Source: Roseateles sp. DAIF2
GTDB taxonomy: Bacteria > Pseudomonadota > Gammaproteobacteria > Burkholderiales > Burkholderiaceae_C
Direction: 5' to 3'
DNA length: 64,000 bases
Assembly: GCF_015624425.1 (NCBI RefSeq)
Contig: NZ_CP049919.1
Coordinates: forward strand, 3,596,001 to 3,660,000
Within the stretch, counting starts at the first letter, position 1. Each line of letters begins with the position of its first letter. A model generated the notes under the pieces. The model worked only from the letters and a program-made list of their open reading frames with translations. It did not search any database and had not been told where the DNA came from. The position numbers and the translations under genes are program-made. Shown one piece after another: positions 27,297-35,494 of this stretch.

Positions 27297-28595
27297 ATGA
27301 AATTTGCCGCCCCCGCCCTCGCCCTGCTGCTCGCCGGCACCGCCATCGCCCAGGCCCCCGAGGCCGCGCCGCCGGTCTTCCAGGCCGGCCCGGCCGAAAG
27401 CCTGGAGTTGCGCGAGGCGCGCTGGTTCGACGGCCGGAAGTTCCGCGCCGGCACCCTGTTCGTGCATGAGGGGCGCTTCGTCGCCGAGGCGCCCGCAGGC
27501 GTGGTGCTGCGGCGCCTGGACCTGGCGGGCCGCTTCCTGGTGCCGCCGCTGGCCGAGGCGCACAACCACAATCTGCAGAACGCCTGGGGCTTCGGGCGCT
27601 TCGCGCCGCGTTACATCGCCGACGGCGTGTTCTATGCGGCGATGCTGTGCGGCGATCCGCCCACGGTGGCCCCGCTGCGCGAACGCGCCGGCCGGCCGGA
27701 CATGCCCGATGTCGAGTTCGTCACCACCTGCATCACCTCCTCCGATGGCCATCCGCTGGGCATGCTGCTGAACGACGACGCGCCCGGCGCGCCCAAGCTG
27801 CGCTTCGAGGACGTGGCCGACAAGGCCGTGCTGGTGATGGACAGCGAGGCCGACGTGGCCCGCAAATGGCCGCTGGTCGCGGCCCGCCCGGGCCGCCTGA
27901 TCAAGCTGATCATGAGCTACCACGAGCGGCCGGCGCTGCGCCGCGAGCCGAAGAACCAGGGCCGGCTGGGCGTCAGCGCCGAGGTCGCGGCCGCCATCGT
28001 GCGCCATGCGCACAAGAATGGACTGCGGGTCAGCGCCCATGTCGACTCGGCCGCCGACTTCGCCGCCGCGCTGCGCGCCGGCGTCGACCAGATCGCGCAT
28101 CTGCCCGGCTATTTCTTCCACCATGGCAGCCGCGAAGCGGACTACCTGATCGCCCCCGAGCTGGCGCGCGAGGCCGCGCAGCGCGGCATCCAGGTCGTCA
28201 CCACCACCGCCGCAAGCGGGCTGTTCGGCGCCGACGCCGCGCTGCTGGCGCGCATCGAGGCCACCCAGCAGCGCAATCTGCGCACCCTGCGCGAGGCCGG
28301 CGTGCCGCTGCTGCTGGGCTCGGATGTGTTCTTCGGCACCGCGCTGACCGAGTACCGCCGGCTGCAGCAGCTGGCGGTGTTCGAGCCGGCCGAGCTGCTG
28401 CGCCTGGCCACGGTGTCGACGCCGCGCGCGCTGTTCCCCGAGCGGCGCCTGGGCTGCTTCGAGCCCGGCTGCGAGGCCAGCTTCCTGGCGCTGCCGGCCG
28501 ACCCGCTGCGCGAGCCCGCGGCGCTGGAAAAGCCCACCCTGCGTGTCAAGCAGGGCCGCCTGCTGACGCCGGCCCCGGCCCCCGCAGCCCCTTAA
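27297..28595 (+). CDS. Exported amidohydrolase-family protein
   Basis: A 432-residue protein with a signal peptide (about 1-18, ending AIAQA) and an amidohydrolase (TIM-barrel, metal-dependent hydrolase) fold. The small N-terminal beta sandwich has FDGRKFRAGTLFVHEGRFVAEAP. The metal HxH motif appears as EAHNHN. Later motifs are KLIMSYHE, VSAHVDSAADF, QIAHLPGYFFHH and LLLGSDVF with the conserved Asp. A dipeptidase, imidazolonepropionase-like or other cyclic amide hydrolase role is possible; the substrate is unknown. An MFS transporter gene follows 44 bases later, which could import or export the product, but each gene appears to have its own promoter. Confidence 0.83.
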   Translation: MKFAAPALALLLAGTAIAQAPEAAPPVFQAGPAESLELREARWFDGRKFRAGTLFVHEGRFVAEAPAGVVLRRLDLAGRFLVPPLAEAHNHNLQNAWGFGRFAPRYIADGVFYAAMLCGDPPTVAPLRERAGRPDMPDVEFVTTCITSSDGHPLGMLLNDDAPGAPKLRFEDVADKAVLVMDSEADVARKWPLVAARPGRLIKLIMSYHERPALRREPKNQGRLGVSAEVAAAIVRHAHKNGLRVSAHVDSAADFAAALRAGVDQIAHLPGYFFHHGSREADYLIAPELAREAAQRGIQVVTTTAASGLFGADAALLARIEATQQRNLRTLREAGVPLLLGSDVFFGTALTEYRRLQQLAVFEPAELLRLATVSTPRALFPERRLGCFEPGCEASFLALPADPLREPAALEKPTLRVKQGRLLTPAPAPAAP

Positions 28596-28626
28596 GCCCA
28601 CGCCGGCAGATCGGGATCAAACTGGC

Positions 28627-28632
28627 TACAGT
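28627..28632 (+). promoter_or_regulatory. -10-like element of the MFS gene
   Basis: TACAGT followed by seven bases and the ATG at 28640; no Shine-Dalgarno is present. Confidence 0.4.
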
Positions 28633-28639
28633 CGCCCGC

Positions 28640-29863
28640 ATGCATACCCCCGCCGCCGCCCCAACCCCCTTGTCGATGAAACAGGTGCTGCTGTGCGGCG
28701 CCCTGATCGTCACCCTGTCGATGGGCATACGCCATGGCTTCGGCCTGTGGCTGCAGCCGATCACGATGGACCGGGGCTGGACACGCGAGACCTTCGCCTT
28801 CGCGCTGGCGATCCAGAACATCGCCTGGGGCGCGGCCGGGCCCTTCGCCGGCATGCTGGCGGACCGCTTCGGCGCCTTCAAGGTGATCGTCGTCGGCGGC
28901 CTGCTCTATGCGCTGGGCCTGGTGCTGATGGCCCTGTCCACCTCGGGCCTGGCCTTCACCGGCAGCGCCGGCCTCTTGATCGGCATGGCGCAGTCGGGCA
29001 CCACCTATGCGGTGATCTACGGCGTGATCGCACGCAATGTCTCGGCCGAGAAGCGTAGCTGGGCCATGGGCGTGGCGGCCGCGGCTGGCAGTTTCGGGCA
29101 GTTCCTGATGGTGCCGGTGGAGAACTGGCTGATCTCCGGCACCGGCTGGCAGAACGCGCTGTTCGTGCTGTCGATCGCGGCCCTCTTGATCCTGCCACTG
29201 GCCTTCGGCCTGCGCGAGCCGGCCAGGGCCGCCGTGGCCAGCGCGCATCACCAGAGCATCGGCCAGGCGCTGCGCGAGGCCTTCGGCTACCGCAGCTTCC
29301 AGCTGCTGATGGCCGGCTACTTCGTCTGCGGCTTCCAGGTGGTGTTCATCGGCGTGCACATGCCCAGCTACCTGAAGGACCATGGCCTGTCGCCGCAGGT
29401 CGCGACCTATGCGCTGGCGCTGATCGGGCTGTTCAATGTCTTCGGCACCTATGCGGCCGGCACCCTGGGCCAGAAGCTGCCCAAGCGCTACCTGCTGTCG
29501 GGCATCTACGCGCTGCGCTCGGTGGCGATCGTGATCTTCCTGAACGTGCCGCTGACGCCGACAAGCGTCTACATCTTCTCGGCCGTGATGGGCCTGCTGT
29601 GGCTGTCCACCGTGCCGCCGACCAATGCGGTGGTGGCGCAGATCTTCGGCGTGCAGCATATGTCGATGCTGGGCGGCTTCGTGTTCTTCAGCCACCAGAT
29701 CGGCAGCTTCCTGGGCGTCTGGTTGGGCGGCAAGCTCTACGACGCCAGCGGCAGCTACGACATCGTCTGGTGGCTGGCAGTGGCGCTGGGCGTCGCCGCC
29801 GCGCTCGTCAACCTGCCGGTGCGCGAGCATGCGATCGCCCGCCCCGTGCCGGCCGCGGCCTGA
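28640..29863 (+). CDS. MFS transporter
   Basis: A 407-residue inner-membrane transporter of the major facilitator superfamily, with about 12 hydrophobic helices. The loop between helices 2 and 3 carries the signature GMLADRFGAFKVIVVGG. The N-terminal motif RHGFGLWLQPITMDRGWTRETFAFALAIQN is typical of the oxalate/formate antiporter-like and monocarboxylate (MCT-like) groups, so an organic acid is a plausible substrate. The start at 28640 follows a -10-like hexamer directly. A 44-residue membrane protein gene begins three bases after its stop. Confidence 0.88.
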   Translation: MHTPAAAPTPLSMKQVLLCGALIVTLSMGIRHGFGLWLQPITMDRGWTRETFAFALAIQNIAWGAAGPFAGMLADRFGAFKVIVVGGLLYALGLVLMALSTSGLAFTGSAGLLIGMAQSGTTYAVIYGVIARNVSAEKRSWAMGVAAAAGSFGQFLMVPVENWLISGTGWQNALFVLSIAALLILPLAFGLREPARAAVASAHHQSIGQALREAFGYRSFQLLMAGYFVCGFQVVFIGVHMPSYLKDHGLSPQVATYALALIGLFNVFGTYAAGTLGQKLPKRYLLSGIYALRSVAIVIFLNVPLTPTSVYIFSAVMGLLWLSTVPPTNAVVAQIFGVQHMSMLGGFVFFSHQIGSFLGVWLGGKLYDASGSYDIVWWLAVALGVAAALVNLPVREHAIARPVPAAA

Positions 29864-29866
29864 GCG

Positions 29867-30001
29867 ATGATGAAGCCCGCCGCCTGGCGCCGTCTGCTGG
29901 TCTGGGCCGTCGCGGCCCTGGTGCTGGCCGGCGTGTTCCTGGCCTATACCCAACCGGCCCTGATGCAGCAGCTCTCGGAACAGCTCTGGTCCTGCTTCTG
30001 A
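29867..30001 (+). CDS. Small single-span membrane protein (44 residues)
   Basis: An open frame of 44 residues begins three bases after the MFS transporter stop. It has a basic N-terminus (MMKPAAWRRL), one hydrophobic helix (about 10-27, LVWAVAALVLAGVFLAY) and a short tail ending LSEQLWSCF. Codon use (GCC, CTG, GGC) matches the surrounding genes. I believe similar short proteins ending in LW/VW-x-CF occur in related bacteria, but cannot check. It may be an accessory subunit of the transporter or an independent small membrane protein. Function unknown. Confidence 0.6.
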   Translation: MMKPAAWRRLLVWAVAALVLAGVFLAYTQPALMQQLSEQLWSCF

Positions 30002-30047
30002 ACCTTCACGGCACAATCGCGCTCCAAACAACAGGGAGCGTGAACGA

Positions 30048-30854
30048 ATGAAGGTGATCGTGATCACCGGGGCCTCGGACGGCATCGGGGCTGAACTGGC
30101 GCGCCAATGGGCGCAGCGCGACGGCGGCGGCGCCGCGCTGGTGCTGGGCGCGCGCGGCCTGGACAAGCTGCAGGCGGTGGCGGCGCAATGCGAGGCGCTG
30201 GGCGCCCAGGTGCTGGCGCTGCGCTGCGACGTCGAGCAGCAGCATGACTGCAGCACCCTGATCGACGCCGCGGTCGCGCGCTTCGGCCGGCTCGACGTGC
30301 TGGTCAACAACGCCGGCATCTCGGCCCATGCAATGCTGGACGAGGTGGACGACCTGGCCTGGTACGAACGCCTGATGCGCATCAATTTCTGGGGCAGCGT
30401 CTGGACCACCCATGCCGCGCTGCCGCATCTGAAGGCCAGCCATGGCCGGCTGGTCGCGGTCTCCAGCCTCGCCGGCCTGATCGGTATTCCCGGCCGCACC
30501 GCCTACAGCAGCAGCAAATTCGCGATGGGCGGCTTCTTCGAGGCCCTGCGCGGCGAGCTGGCGGCAGACGGGGTCAGCGTCACCGTGGCCTTTCCGGGCG
30601 TGGTCGACACCCAGATCCGCTACCGCGGCCTGAACGCCAGGGGCGAACCGCTGGGCCGCAGCGCGATGGACGAGCGCGGCGCGATGACGGTGCAGACCTG
30701 CGCGCGGCTGATCCTGGAAGGCTGCCTGGCGCGCCGGCGCGAGATCGTGATGACGGCCAAGGGCCGGCTGGGCCGCTGGCTCAAGCTGCTGGCCCCGGGC
30801 CTGGTGGACCGCATGGCGCTGGCCGCGATGAAGAAGGACGAGCGCCCGCGATGA
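30048..30854 (+). CDS. Short-chain dehydrogenase/reductase
   Basis: A 268-residue classical SDR oxidoreductase. The NAD(P)-binding glycine motif is TGASDGIGAELA. NNAG appears in VLVNNAGISAHA, the catalytic Ser in VAVSSLAGL and the YxxxK pair in TAYSSSKFAMGGF. The C-terminus (LVDRMALAAMKKD) is basic and hydrophobic, as in SDRs that associate with membranes and act on lipids or steroids. A GGGAG ribosome site precedes the start. The stop overlaps the start of the methyltransferase gene by four bases (ATGA), so the two are coupled. Confidence 0.9.
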   Translation: MKVIVITGASDGIGAELARQWAQRDGGGAALVLGARGLDKLQAVAAQCEALGAQVLALRCDVEQQHDCSTLIDAAVARFGRLDVLVNNAGISAHAMLDEVDDLAWYERLMRINFWGSVWTTHAALPHLKASHGRLVAVSSLAGLIGIPGRTAYSSSKFAMGGFFEALRGELAADGVSVTVAFPGVVDTQIRYRGLNARGEPLGRSAMDERGAMTVQTCARLILEGCLARRREIVMTAKGRLGRWLKLLAPGLVDRMALAAMKKDERPR

Positions 30855-31411
30855 ACGGCAGCAGCGAGCGCCCCTCCCCCTGGCTGCTGCGCTGGCCGCA
30901 GGCCTGCCCAAGCGGCGCCAGCGCGCTGGACCTGGCCTGCGGCAGCGGGCGTCATCTGCGCCATCTGGCCGCGCTGGGCATGCGGGTCACCGGCGTGGAC
31001 CGCGACGCCGCCGCGCTGGCGCCGCTGGCGGGCTTGGCCGAAACCCTGCTGGCCGACATCGAGGCCGGCCCCTGGCCGCTGCCGGGCCGGCGCTTCGACC
31101 TGGTGCTGGTCACCAACTACCTGTGGCGCCCGTTGCTGCCCGCCATCGTCGACGCGGTGGCGCCGGGCGGCTGGCTGATCTACGAGACCTTTGCCGACGG
31201 CCAGCAGAGCATCGGCCGGCCGGCCCGCGCCGAGTTCCTGCTGCAACCGGGCGAGCTGCTGGCGGCCTGCCGCGGCCTGCGCGTGGTGGCCTACGAGGAC
31301 GGCTTCCTGGAAGGCGGCCCCGCGGTCAACCCGCGTTATGTCCAGCGCGTTGCTGCGGTTCGCGAAATGGCTCCGCCCCCCGGGGTTTACCAGCGCTACA
31401 GCCTGGCCTAA
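30851..31411 (+). CDS. Class I SAM-dependent methyltransferase
   Basis: A 186-residue Rossmann-fold methyltransferase. Motif I is ALDLACGSGRHLRHLAALG, followed by an acidic loop GVDRDAAAL, motif II FDLVLVTNYLWRPLLPAIVDAVAPGGWLIYETF. The pattern resembles TehB/YcgJ-like small methyltransferases. The substrate is unknown. It overlaps the SDR gene by four bases. The dapA promoter begins right after the stop codon. Confidence 0.85.
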   Translation: MNGSSERPSPWLLRWPQACPSGASALDLACGSGRHLRHLAALGMRVTGVDRDAAALAPLAGLAETLLADIEAGPWPLPGRRFDLVLVTNYLWRPLLPAIVDAVAPGGWLIYETFADGQQSIGRPARAEFLLQPGELLAACRGLRVVAYEDGFLEGGPAVNPRYVQRVAAVREMAPPPGVYQRYSLA

Positions 31412-31433
31412 GGAAACTCGTCCGGCCGCTGAG

Positions 31434-31439
31434 TAGAAT
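31434..31439 (+). promoter_or_regulatory. -10 element of dapA
   Basis: TAGAAT, 24 bases before the dapA ATG, giving a short leader that contains a GAGG ribosome site (31451-31454). Confidence 0.6.
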
Positions 31440-31463
31440 CGCGCGATTACGAGGAATCCTCTC

Positions 31464-32345
31464 ATGACACCGATTGTTGGCAGCATCGTCGCGCTTGTGA
31501 CGCCGATGCAGGAAGACGGCAGCGTCGATTACGCCGCGCTGCGCAGCTTGATTGACTGGCATATCGCCGAAGGCACCGATTGCATCGGCGTGGTCGGCAC
31601 CACCGGCGAATCGCCGACCGTGGATGTCGAGGAGCATTGCGAGATCATCCGCGTCGCGGTCGAGCATGCCGCGGGCCGCGTGCCCATCATGGCCGGTACC
31701 GGCGGTAACTCCACCGCCGAGGCCATCAACCTGAGCCGCTATGCCAAGAAGGTCGGCGCCGACTGCACCTTGTCGGTCGTGCCCTACTACAACAAGCCCA
31801 GCCAGGAAGGCATCTACCAGCACTTCAAGGCGATCGCCGAGGCGGTCGACATCCCGATGATGCTGTACAACGTGCCGGGCCGCACCGTCGCCGATATGGC
31901 GCCGGAGACCGCGCTGCGCTGTGCGCCGCTGCCGGGCGTGTTCGGCATCAAGGAAGCCAGCGGCAATATCGAACGCGCCGCCTTCCTGATCAAGAACGCC
32001 CCCAAGAGCTTCTCGATCTATTCCGGCGACGATGGCACCGCCATCGCGCTGATGCTGCTGGGCGGCCATGGCAATGTGAGCGTCACCGCCAACGTGGCGC
32101 CGCGCGCGATGCATGAGCTGTGCAAGGCCGCGCTGGCCGGCAACATCCAGGAAGCCCGCCGCATCCATTTCCAGCTGCTGTCCCTGCACAAGCAGCTGTT
32201 CTGCGAACCCAGCCCGGCGCCGACCAAGTGGGCGCTGGAGAAGCTGGGCCGCTGCAAGAGCCACCTGCGCCTGCCGATCACGCCGCTGACCGCCGCCGGC
32301 CAGGCCAGCGTCGCCCAGGCCCTGCAGGAAGCCGGGCTGGTCTGA
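31464..32345 (+). CDS. dapA: 4-hydroxy-tetrahydrodipicolinate synthase
   Basis: A 293-residue class I aldolase condensing pyruvate with aspartate semialdehyde in lysine and meso-diaminopimelate synthesis. Motifs: [14 protein letters not shown] with the catalytic Thr pair, [40 protein letters not shown] with the active Tyr, and [13 protein letters not shown] with the Schiff-base lysine. Its length equals the family norm. bamC follows 80 bases downstream, an arrangement seen in many proteobacteria, where bamC was first named dapX. Confidence 0.97.
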   Translation: MTPIVGSIVALVTPMQEDGSVDYAALRSLIDWHIAEGTDCIGVVGTTGESPTVDVEEHCEIIRVAVEHAAGRVPIMAGTGGNSTAEAINLSRYAKKVGADCTLSVVPYYNKPSQEGIYQHFKAIAEAVDIPMMLYNVPGRTVADMAPETALRCAPLPGVFGIKEASGNIERAAFLIKNAPKSFSIYSGDDGTAIALMLLGGHGNVSVTANVAPRAMHELCKAALAGNIQEARRIHFQLLSLHKQLFCEPSPAPTKWALEKLGRCKSHLRLPITPLTAAGQASVAQALQEAGLV

Positions 32346-32425
32346 ACCCGCCCTACTGCGCCATCCACCCAACCCCTTGAGACCAGGCCGGGGCCTAGCC
32401 CCCACGACCTTCGGAGATGTCTAGC

Positions 32426-33613
32426 GTGATCCGTTCCTTTTCCTTCGCGCCCACGGCGCAGCGCCTGGCCTGTGCGGCCCTGATCGCCTCGCTGGCCGCC
32501 TGCAGCAGCTTCGACGGCACCCTCAGCTCCGACAAGGTCGACTACCGCACCCAGGCCCGCCAGACCACCGGTCTGGATGTGCCGCCGGACCTGACCCAGC
32601 TGGCACGCGACAGCCGCTCGCAGGTGCAGGGCGGCTCGATCAGCGCCTCGGCGCTGCAGCAGACCCAGACCGGTGGCGCCCAGCGCCCGGCCGCCACCGG
32701 CACCCCGGTCGCGGTGGCCAACGCCGGCGACGTCAGCCTGCAGCGCAGCGGCGACACCCGCTGGCTGCACACCAGCCAGACGCCCGAACAGCTGTGGCCC
32801 ACGCTGCGCACCTTCTGGCAGGAACGCGGCCTGGAACTGGTCAAGGACGACCCGACCGTCGGCGTGATGGAAACCAACTGGGCCGAGAACCGCGCCCGCC
32901 TGCCGCAGGACATCATCCGCCAGACCATCGGCAAGGTGTTCGATTCGGTCTACTCGACCGGCGAACGCGACATGTACCGCACCCGCCTCGAGCGCTCGCC
33001 CAGCGGCGGCACCGACATCTACATCGTGCACCGCGGCATGATCGAGGTCTACACCACCAGCCAGCGCGAACAGACCGCCTGGCAGCCACGCCCCTCGGAA
33101 GCGACGCTGGAAGGCGAAATGCTGTCGCGCCTGCTGCTGAAGCTGGGCGGCAAGGAAGACGCCGCCAAGGCCATCGTCGCCTCCAGCGACGGCAAGGCCG
33201 CGCCGGTGGCCGTGCCCTCGTCGGAACTGCCGGCCTCGTCGCGCGGCGGCGCCCGCAACCGCCCGCTGAGCGAGGTGCCGGACAGCCTGCAGGTCAACGA
33301 GGGCTTCGAGCGCGCCTGGCGCCGCGTCGGTCAATCGCTGGACCGCCATGGCTTCACGATCGAGGACCGCGACCGCAATCAGGGCCTGTTCTACCTGCGC
33401 TATGCCGATCCGACCCAGGTCGGCAAGGAAGAGCCGAACTTCTTCCAGCGCCTGTTCAAGGGCGAGCAGGCCATCACGGCGAACCGCTACCGCGTCTCGG
33501 TCAAGGCCGAGGGCGAGCGCAGCACGGTCAAGGTGCTGGACACCAAGGGCCAGCAGCAGACCGACGAGAACGCCAAGCGTATCCTCAACCTGCTGATGGA
33601 CGATCTGCGCTGA
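32426..33613 (+). CDS. bamC: Outer-membrane assembly lipoprotein BamC
   Basis: An outer-membrane lipoprotein of the BAM complex that folds barrel proteins. The signal peptide ends in lipobox SLAAC. The mature N-terminus has the BamC sequence DKVDYRTQARQTTGLDVPPDLTQL, the segment known to contact BamD. Two helix-grip domains follow (about 110-220 and 285-390) around a low-complexity linker. I chose GTG at 32426, with CGGAG nine bases upstream; the in-frame ATG at 32417 touches that ribosome site directly and would add three residues. Identity rests on the N-terminal pattern, length (~395) and position after dapA. A terminator follows. Confidence 0.9.
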   Translation: MIRSFSFAPTAQRLACAALIASLAACSSFDGTLSSDKVDYRTQARQTTGLDVPPDLTQLARDSRSQVQGGSISASALQQTQTGGAQRPAATGTPVAVANAGDVSLQRSGDTRWLHTSQTPEQLWPTLRTFWQERGLELVKDDPTVGVMETNWAENRARLPQDIIRQTIGKVFDSVYSTGERDMYRTRLERSPSGGTDIYIVHRGMIEVYTTSQREQTAWQPRPSEATLEGEMLSRLLLKLGGKEDAAKAIVASSDGKAAPVAVPSSELPASSRGGARNRPLSEVPDSLQVNEGFERAWRRVGQSLDRHGFTIEDRDRNQGLFYLRYADPTQVGKEEPNFFQRLFKGEQAITANRYRVSVKAEGERSTVKVLDTKGQQQTDENAKRILNLLMDDLR

Positions 33614-33653
33614 TCGGGACGGGGTGTCGCCAGACGCCTCACCCCGCCACCGC

Positions 33654-33689
33654 AACGCCGCCCGCGCGACCGCCGGCGGCGTTTTTTTT
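33654..33689 (+). terminator. Rho-independent terminator after bamC
   Basis: Arms AACGCCGCC (33654-33662) and GGCGGCGTT (33675-33683) with a 12-base loop, followed by eight T. Confidence 0.88.
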
Positions 33690-33703
33690 CGGAGTTAGGC
33701 ACG

Positions 33704-34501
33704 ATGCGTTTTTGCAGCCTGGGCAGCGGCAGCGCCGGCAATGCCAGCCTCGTCGAAGCCAGCCAGGGCATCACCAGCACCCTGCTGCTGGTCGACTGCG
33801 GCTTCAGTCAGCGCGAACTGCTGCGCCGCCTGGCGCGCGCCGGCCTGGGCATCGAGGCGCTGAACGGCGTCTTCATCACGCATGAGCATGGCGACCATGT
33901 CGGCTGCGCGCTGGGCCTGTGCCAGCGCTACCGCATCCCGCTGTGGACCAGCCGCGGCACCTGGCGCGCGATCAGCCACCGCCCCGGGGCCGAGAACTTC
34001 GACAAAGAGGCCCTGCTGCATCTGGTGCGCGACGGCGAGGTGGTCGAGCTCGGCGACCTGCGCCTGCACCCCTTCGCGGTGCCGCATGACGCGGCCGAGC
34101 CGCTGCAGCTGATCTGCGAGGACGGCCGGCACCGCCTGGGCCTGCTGACCGATGTCGGCAGCGCGCCGGCCGCGCTGATCGAGCGCCTGTGCGGGCTGGA
34201 CGGATTGCTGCTGGAATGCAACCACGACGAGGAGATGCTGAGGAACGGCCCCTACCCGGCCAGCCTGAAGCGCCGCATCCTCGGCAGCCATGGCCATCTG
34301 TCGAATGCGCTGGCGGCCGAGATCCTGGCGCAATGCGGCCATGCCGACCTGCAATGGGTGGCGGCGGCGCACTTGAGCGAGCGCAACAACCTGCCGGCGC
34401 TGGCCTTCCGCGCGCTGGCCGATGCCCTGGGCGACAGCGCGCCCGAACGCATATTGGTGGCCGACCAGTTACTGGGTTTGGGCTGGCAGGTCCTGCGCTG
34501 A
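33704..34501 (+). CDS. MBL-fold metallohydrolase, YycJ/WalJ-like
   Basis: A 265-residue metallo-beta-lactamase fold protein of the YycJ group. It starts with the family N-terminus MRFCSLGSGSAGNASLVE. Metal ligands are in THEHGDHVG, GLLTDVGS, LLECNHDEEMLRNGPYP and SHGHLSN. YycJ-type proteins have 5'-exonuclease activity and help coordinate cell-wall or DNA repair functions in Firmicutes; the role in betaproteobacteria is not settled. GGAG lies eight bases before the ATG. The gene begins just after the bamC terminator. Confidence 0.87.
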   Translation: MRFCSLGSGSAGNASLVEASQGITSTLLLVDCGFSQRELLRRLARAGLGIEALNGVFITHEHGDHVGCALGLCQRYRIPLWTSRGTWRAISHRPGAENFDKEALLHLVRDGEVVELGDLRLHPFAVPHDAAEPLQLICEDGRHRLGLLTDVGSAPAALIERLCGLDGLLLECNHDEEMLRNGPYPASLKRRILGSHGHLSNALAAEILAQCGHADLQWVAAAHLSERNNLPALAFRALADALGDSAPERILVADQLLGLGWQVLR

Positions 34502-34565
34502 GGCGACTGGAGAATCCACCCTAATACCGGCACCGAAGGCAGGGGTATCAGGATTTGATGACGGC

Positions 34566-34606
34566 ACAAAAACAAAAGCCGTCCGGCCTGTAGGCCGGAC
34601 GGCTTT
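34566..34606 (-). terminator. Terminator of the small lipoprotein gene
   Basis: A perfect 14-bp stem (arms 34575-34588 and 34593-34606, loop TGTA) is followed on the minus strand by TTTTGTTTTTGT. It lies 23 bases past the lipoprotein stop. Confidence 0.9.
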
Positions 34607-34628
34607 CGCCGTGATCGGAGGAACCCGA

Positions 34629-34835
34629 TTACTTGCTGGCGGCTTCCGAAGCGGGAGCGGCAGCCGGAGCCGAAGCGTCGGCGGCGGGAGCCGAAGCGGC
34701 TTCCGAAGCAGCGGGAGCGGGAGCAGCAACAGGAGCGGGCTCAGCGGCGGGAGCCGGAGCGGCCTCTTCCTTCTTGCCGCAAGCGGCCAGAGCAACAGCA
34801 GCCAACAGGGAAGCCAACAGGATCGACTTTTTCAT
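34629..34835 (-). CDS. Small Ala/Pro-rich lipoprotein
   Basis: A 68-residue lipoprotein precursor. The signal peptide with lipobox ALAAC predicts lipidation at Cys19, followed by GKKEEA. The mature ~50 residues are nearly all Ala, Pro, Ser and Glu in loose APA and EAAS repeats, so it is likely an extended, unstructured tether. GAGGA precedes the start. It has its own terminator and a palindromic element upstream, so it seems to be an independently expressed gene, possibly abundant. Function unknown. Lys after Cys+1 Gly does not specify inner-membrane retention. Confidence 0.8.
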   Translation of the reverse strand: MKKSILLASLLAAVALAACGKKEEAAPAPAAEPAPVAAPAPAASEAASAPAADASAPAAAPASEAASK

Positions 34836-34861
34836 AGGTGTCCTCAGATAGACGAAGATTC

Positions 34862-34875
34862 AATTACCGGTAATT
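34862..34875. promoter_or_regulatory. 14-bp palindrome upstream of the lipoprotein gene
   Basis: AATTACCGGTAATT, a perfect palindrome, 27-40 bases before the ATG. Its AT-rich arms stand out from the local sequence. It may be a repressor site near the promoter. A further -10-like TACAAT lies upstream at 34980-34975 on the minus strand. Confidence 0.4.
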
Positions 34876-35000
34876 CATGGAGCCCCACCTCCCGATCGAT
34901 CACTGACTAATCGTTGGGGTGCCCCAGCAGTACAAGACGCGGAAACCTCGAGCGCTTCCCTCGCCTAGCCGAATATTGTATCCGCAAGCGGGGAAACTCC

Positions 35001-35489
35001 TTACAGGCCCAGTGCGCTGGCCGGAAAGGATTCGCTGGATCGTTGCCAAACTGCATCAAACCACTCGCGCGCGGCGATTTCGTCCGCTGTGCGCACGGAA
35101 TAGGCGGCGCGCCATTGCGCCGCATCCAGCAGGCGCAGCGAGAACAGCCCGGGCGCCAGCAGCATGCCCACCGGCCCGCCGCTGCCCAGCTCCTCGCGCT
35201 GGTATTCGGCCGCGGCCACCACATGGTCCCAGCTGCGCCGCCAGTCGACGAAGCGCGGATGCAGGCGGCGCAGATCGTCGTACTGCGCGGCCAGCAGGCG
35301 CAGCTTGCGATGCGGCAGGGCCCATTGCTTCAGCGTCGCCAGCACCTCGGGCTCGCCCAGCGGCCAGGCGGCGAAATCCGCGTCCATCGCCCACAGCTCG
35401 CGACAGCCCTGGGTCGCGGCCAGCTGCAGCGCCTCGCGCAGCGTCTGCTGATAGGCCTCGCGGCCGGTGATGATGCCCTCTTCCAGCAT
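35001..35489 (-). CDS. Conserved protein of unknown function
   Basis: A 162-residue soluble protein with no signal peptide or membrane helix. It is rich in Trp, Arg, Leu and Ala, with motifs EEGIITGREAYQQTLREALQ, ELWAMDADFAAWPLGEPEVL and RRLHPRFVDWRRSWDHVV. The FAxWPLGE and RHP-RF-WRR segments look conserved, resembling a phospholipase-D-like or DNA-interacting half-domain, but I cannot name a family. The ATG at 35489 is preceded by GGAG; a GTG at 35498 overlapping the cupin gene stop is the alternative. It is co-directional with and seven bases from the cupin gene, so probably co-transcribed. Confidence 0.75.
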   Translation of the reverse strand: MLEEGIITGREAYQQTLREALQLAATQGCRELWAMDADFAAWPLGEPEVLATLKQWALPHRKLRLLAAQYDDLRRLHPRFVDWRRSWDHVVAAAEYQREELGSGGPVGMLLAPGLFSLRLLDAAQWRAAYSVRTADEIAAREWFDAVWQRSSESFPASALGL

Positions 35490-35494
35490 GCGTT

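Noticed and set aside
34633..34851. Plus-strand frame of alternating Ala/Gly/Glu opposite the small lipoprotein
   Set aside because: It is the mirror of the Ala/Pro/Ser-rich coding strand; the minus frame has the signal peptide, lipobox, ribosome site and terminator.
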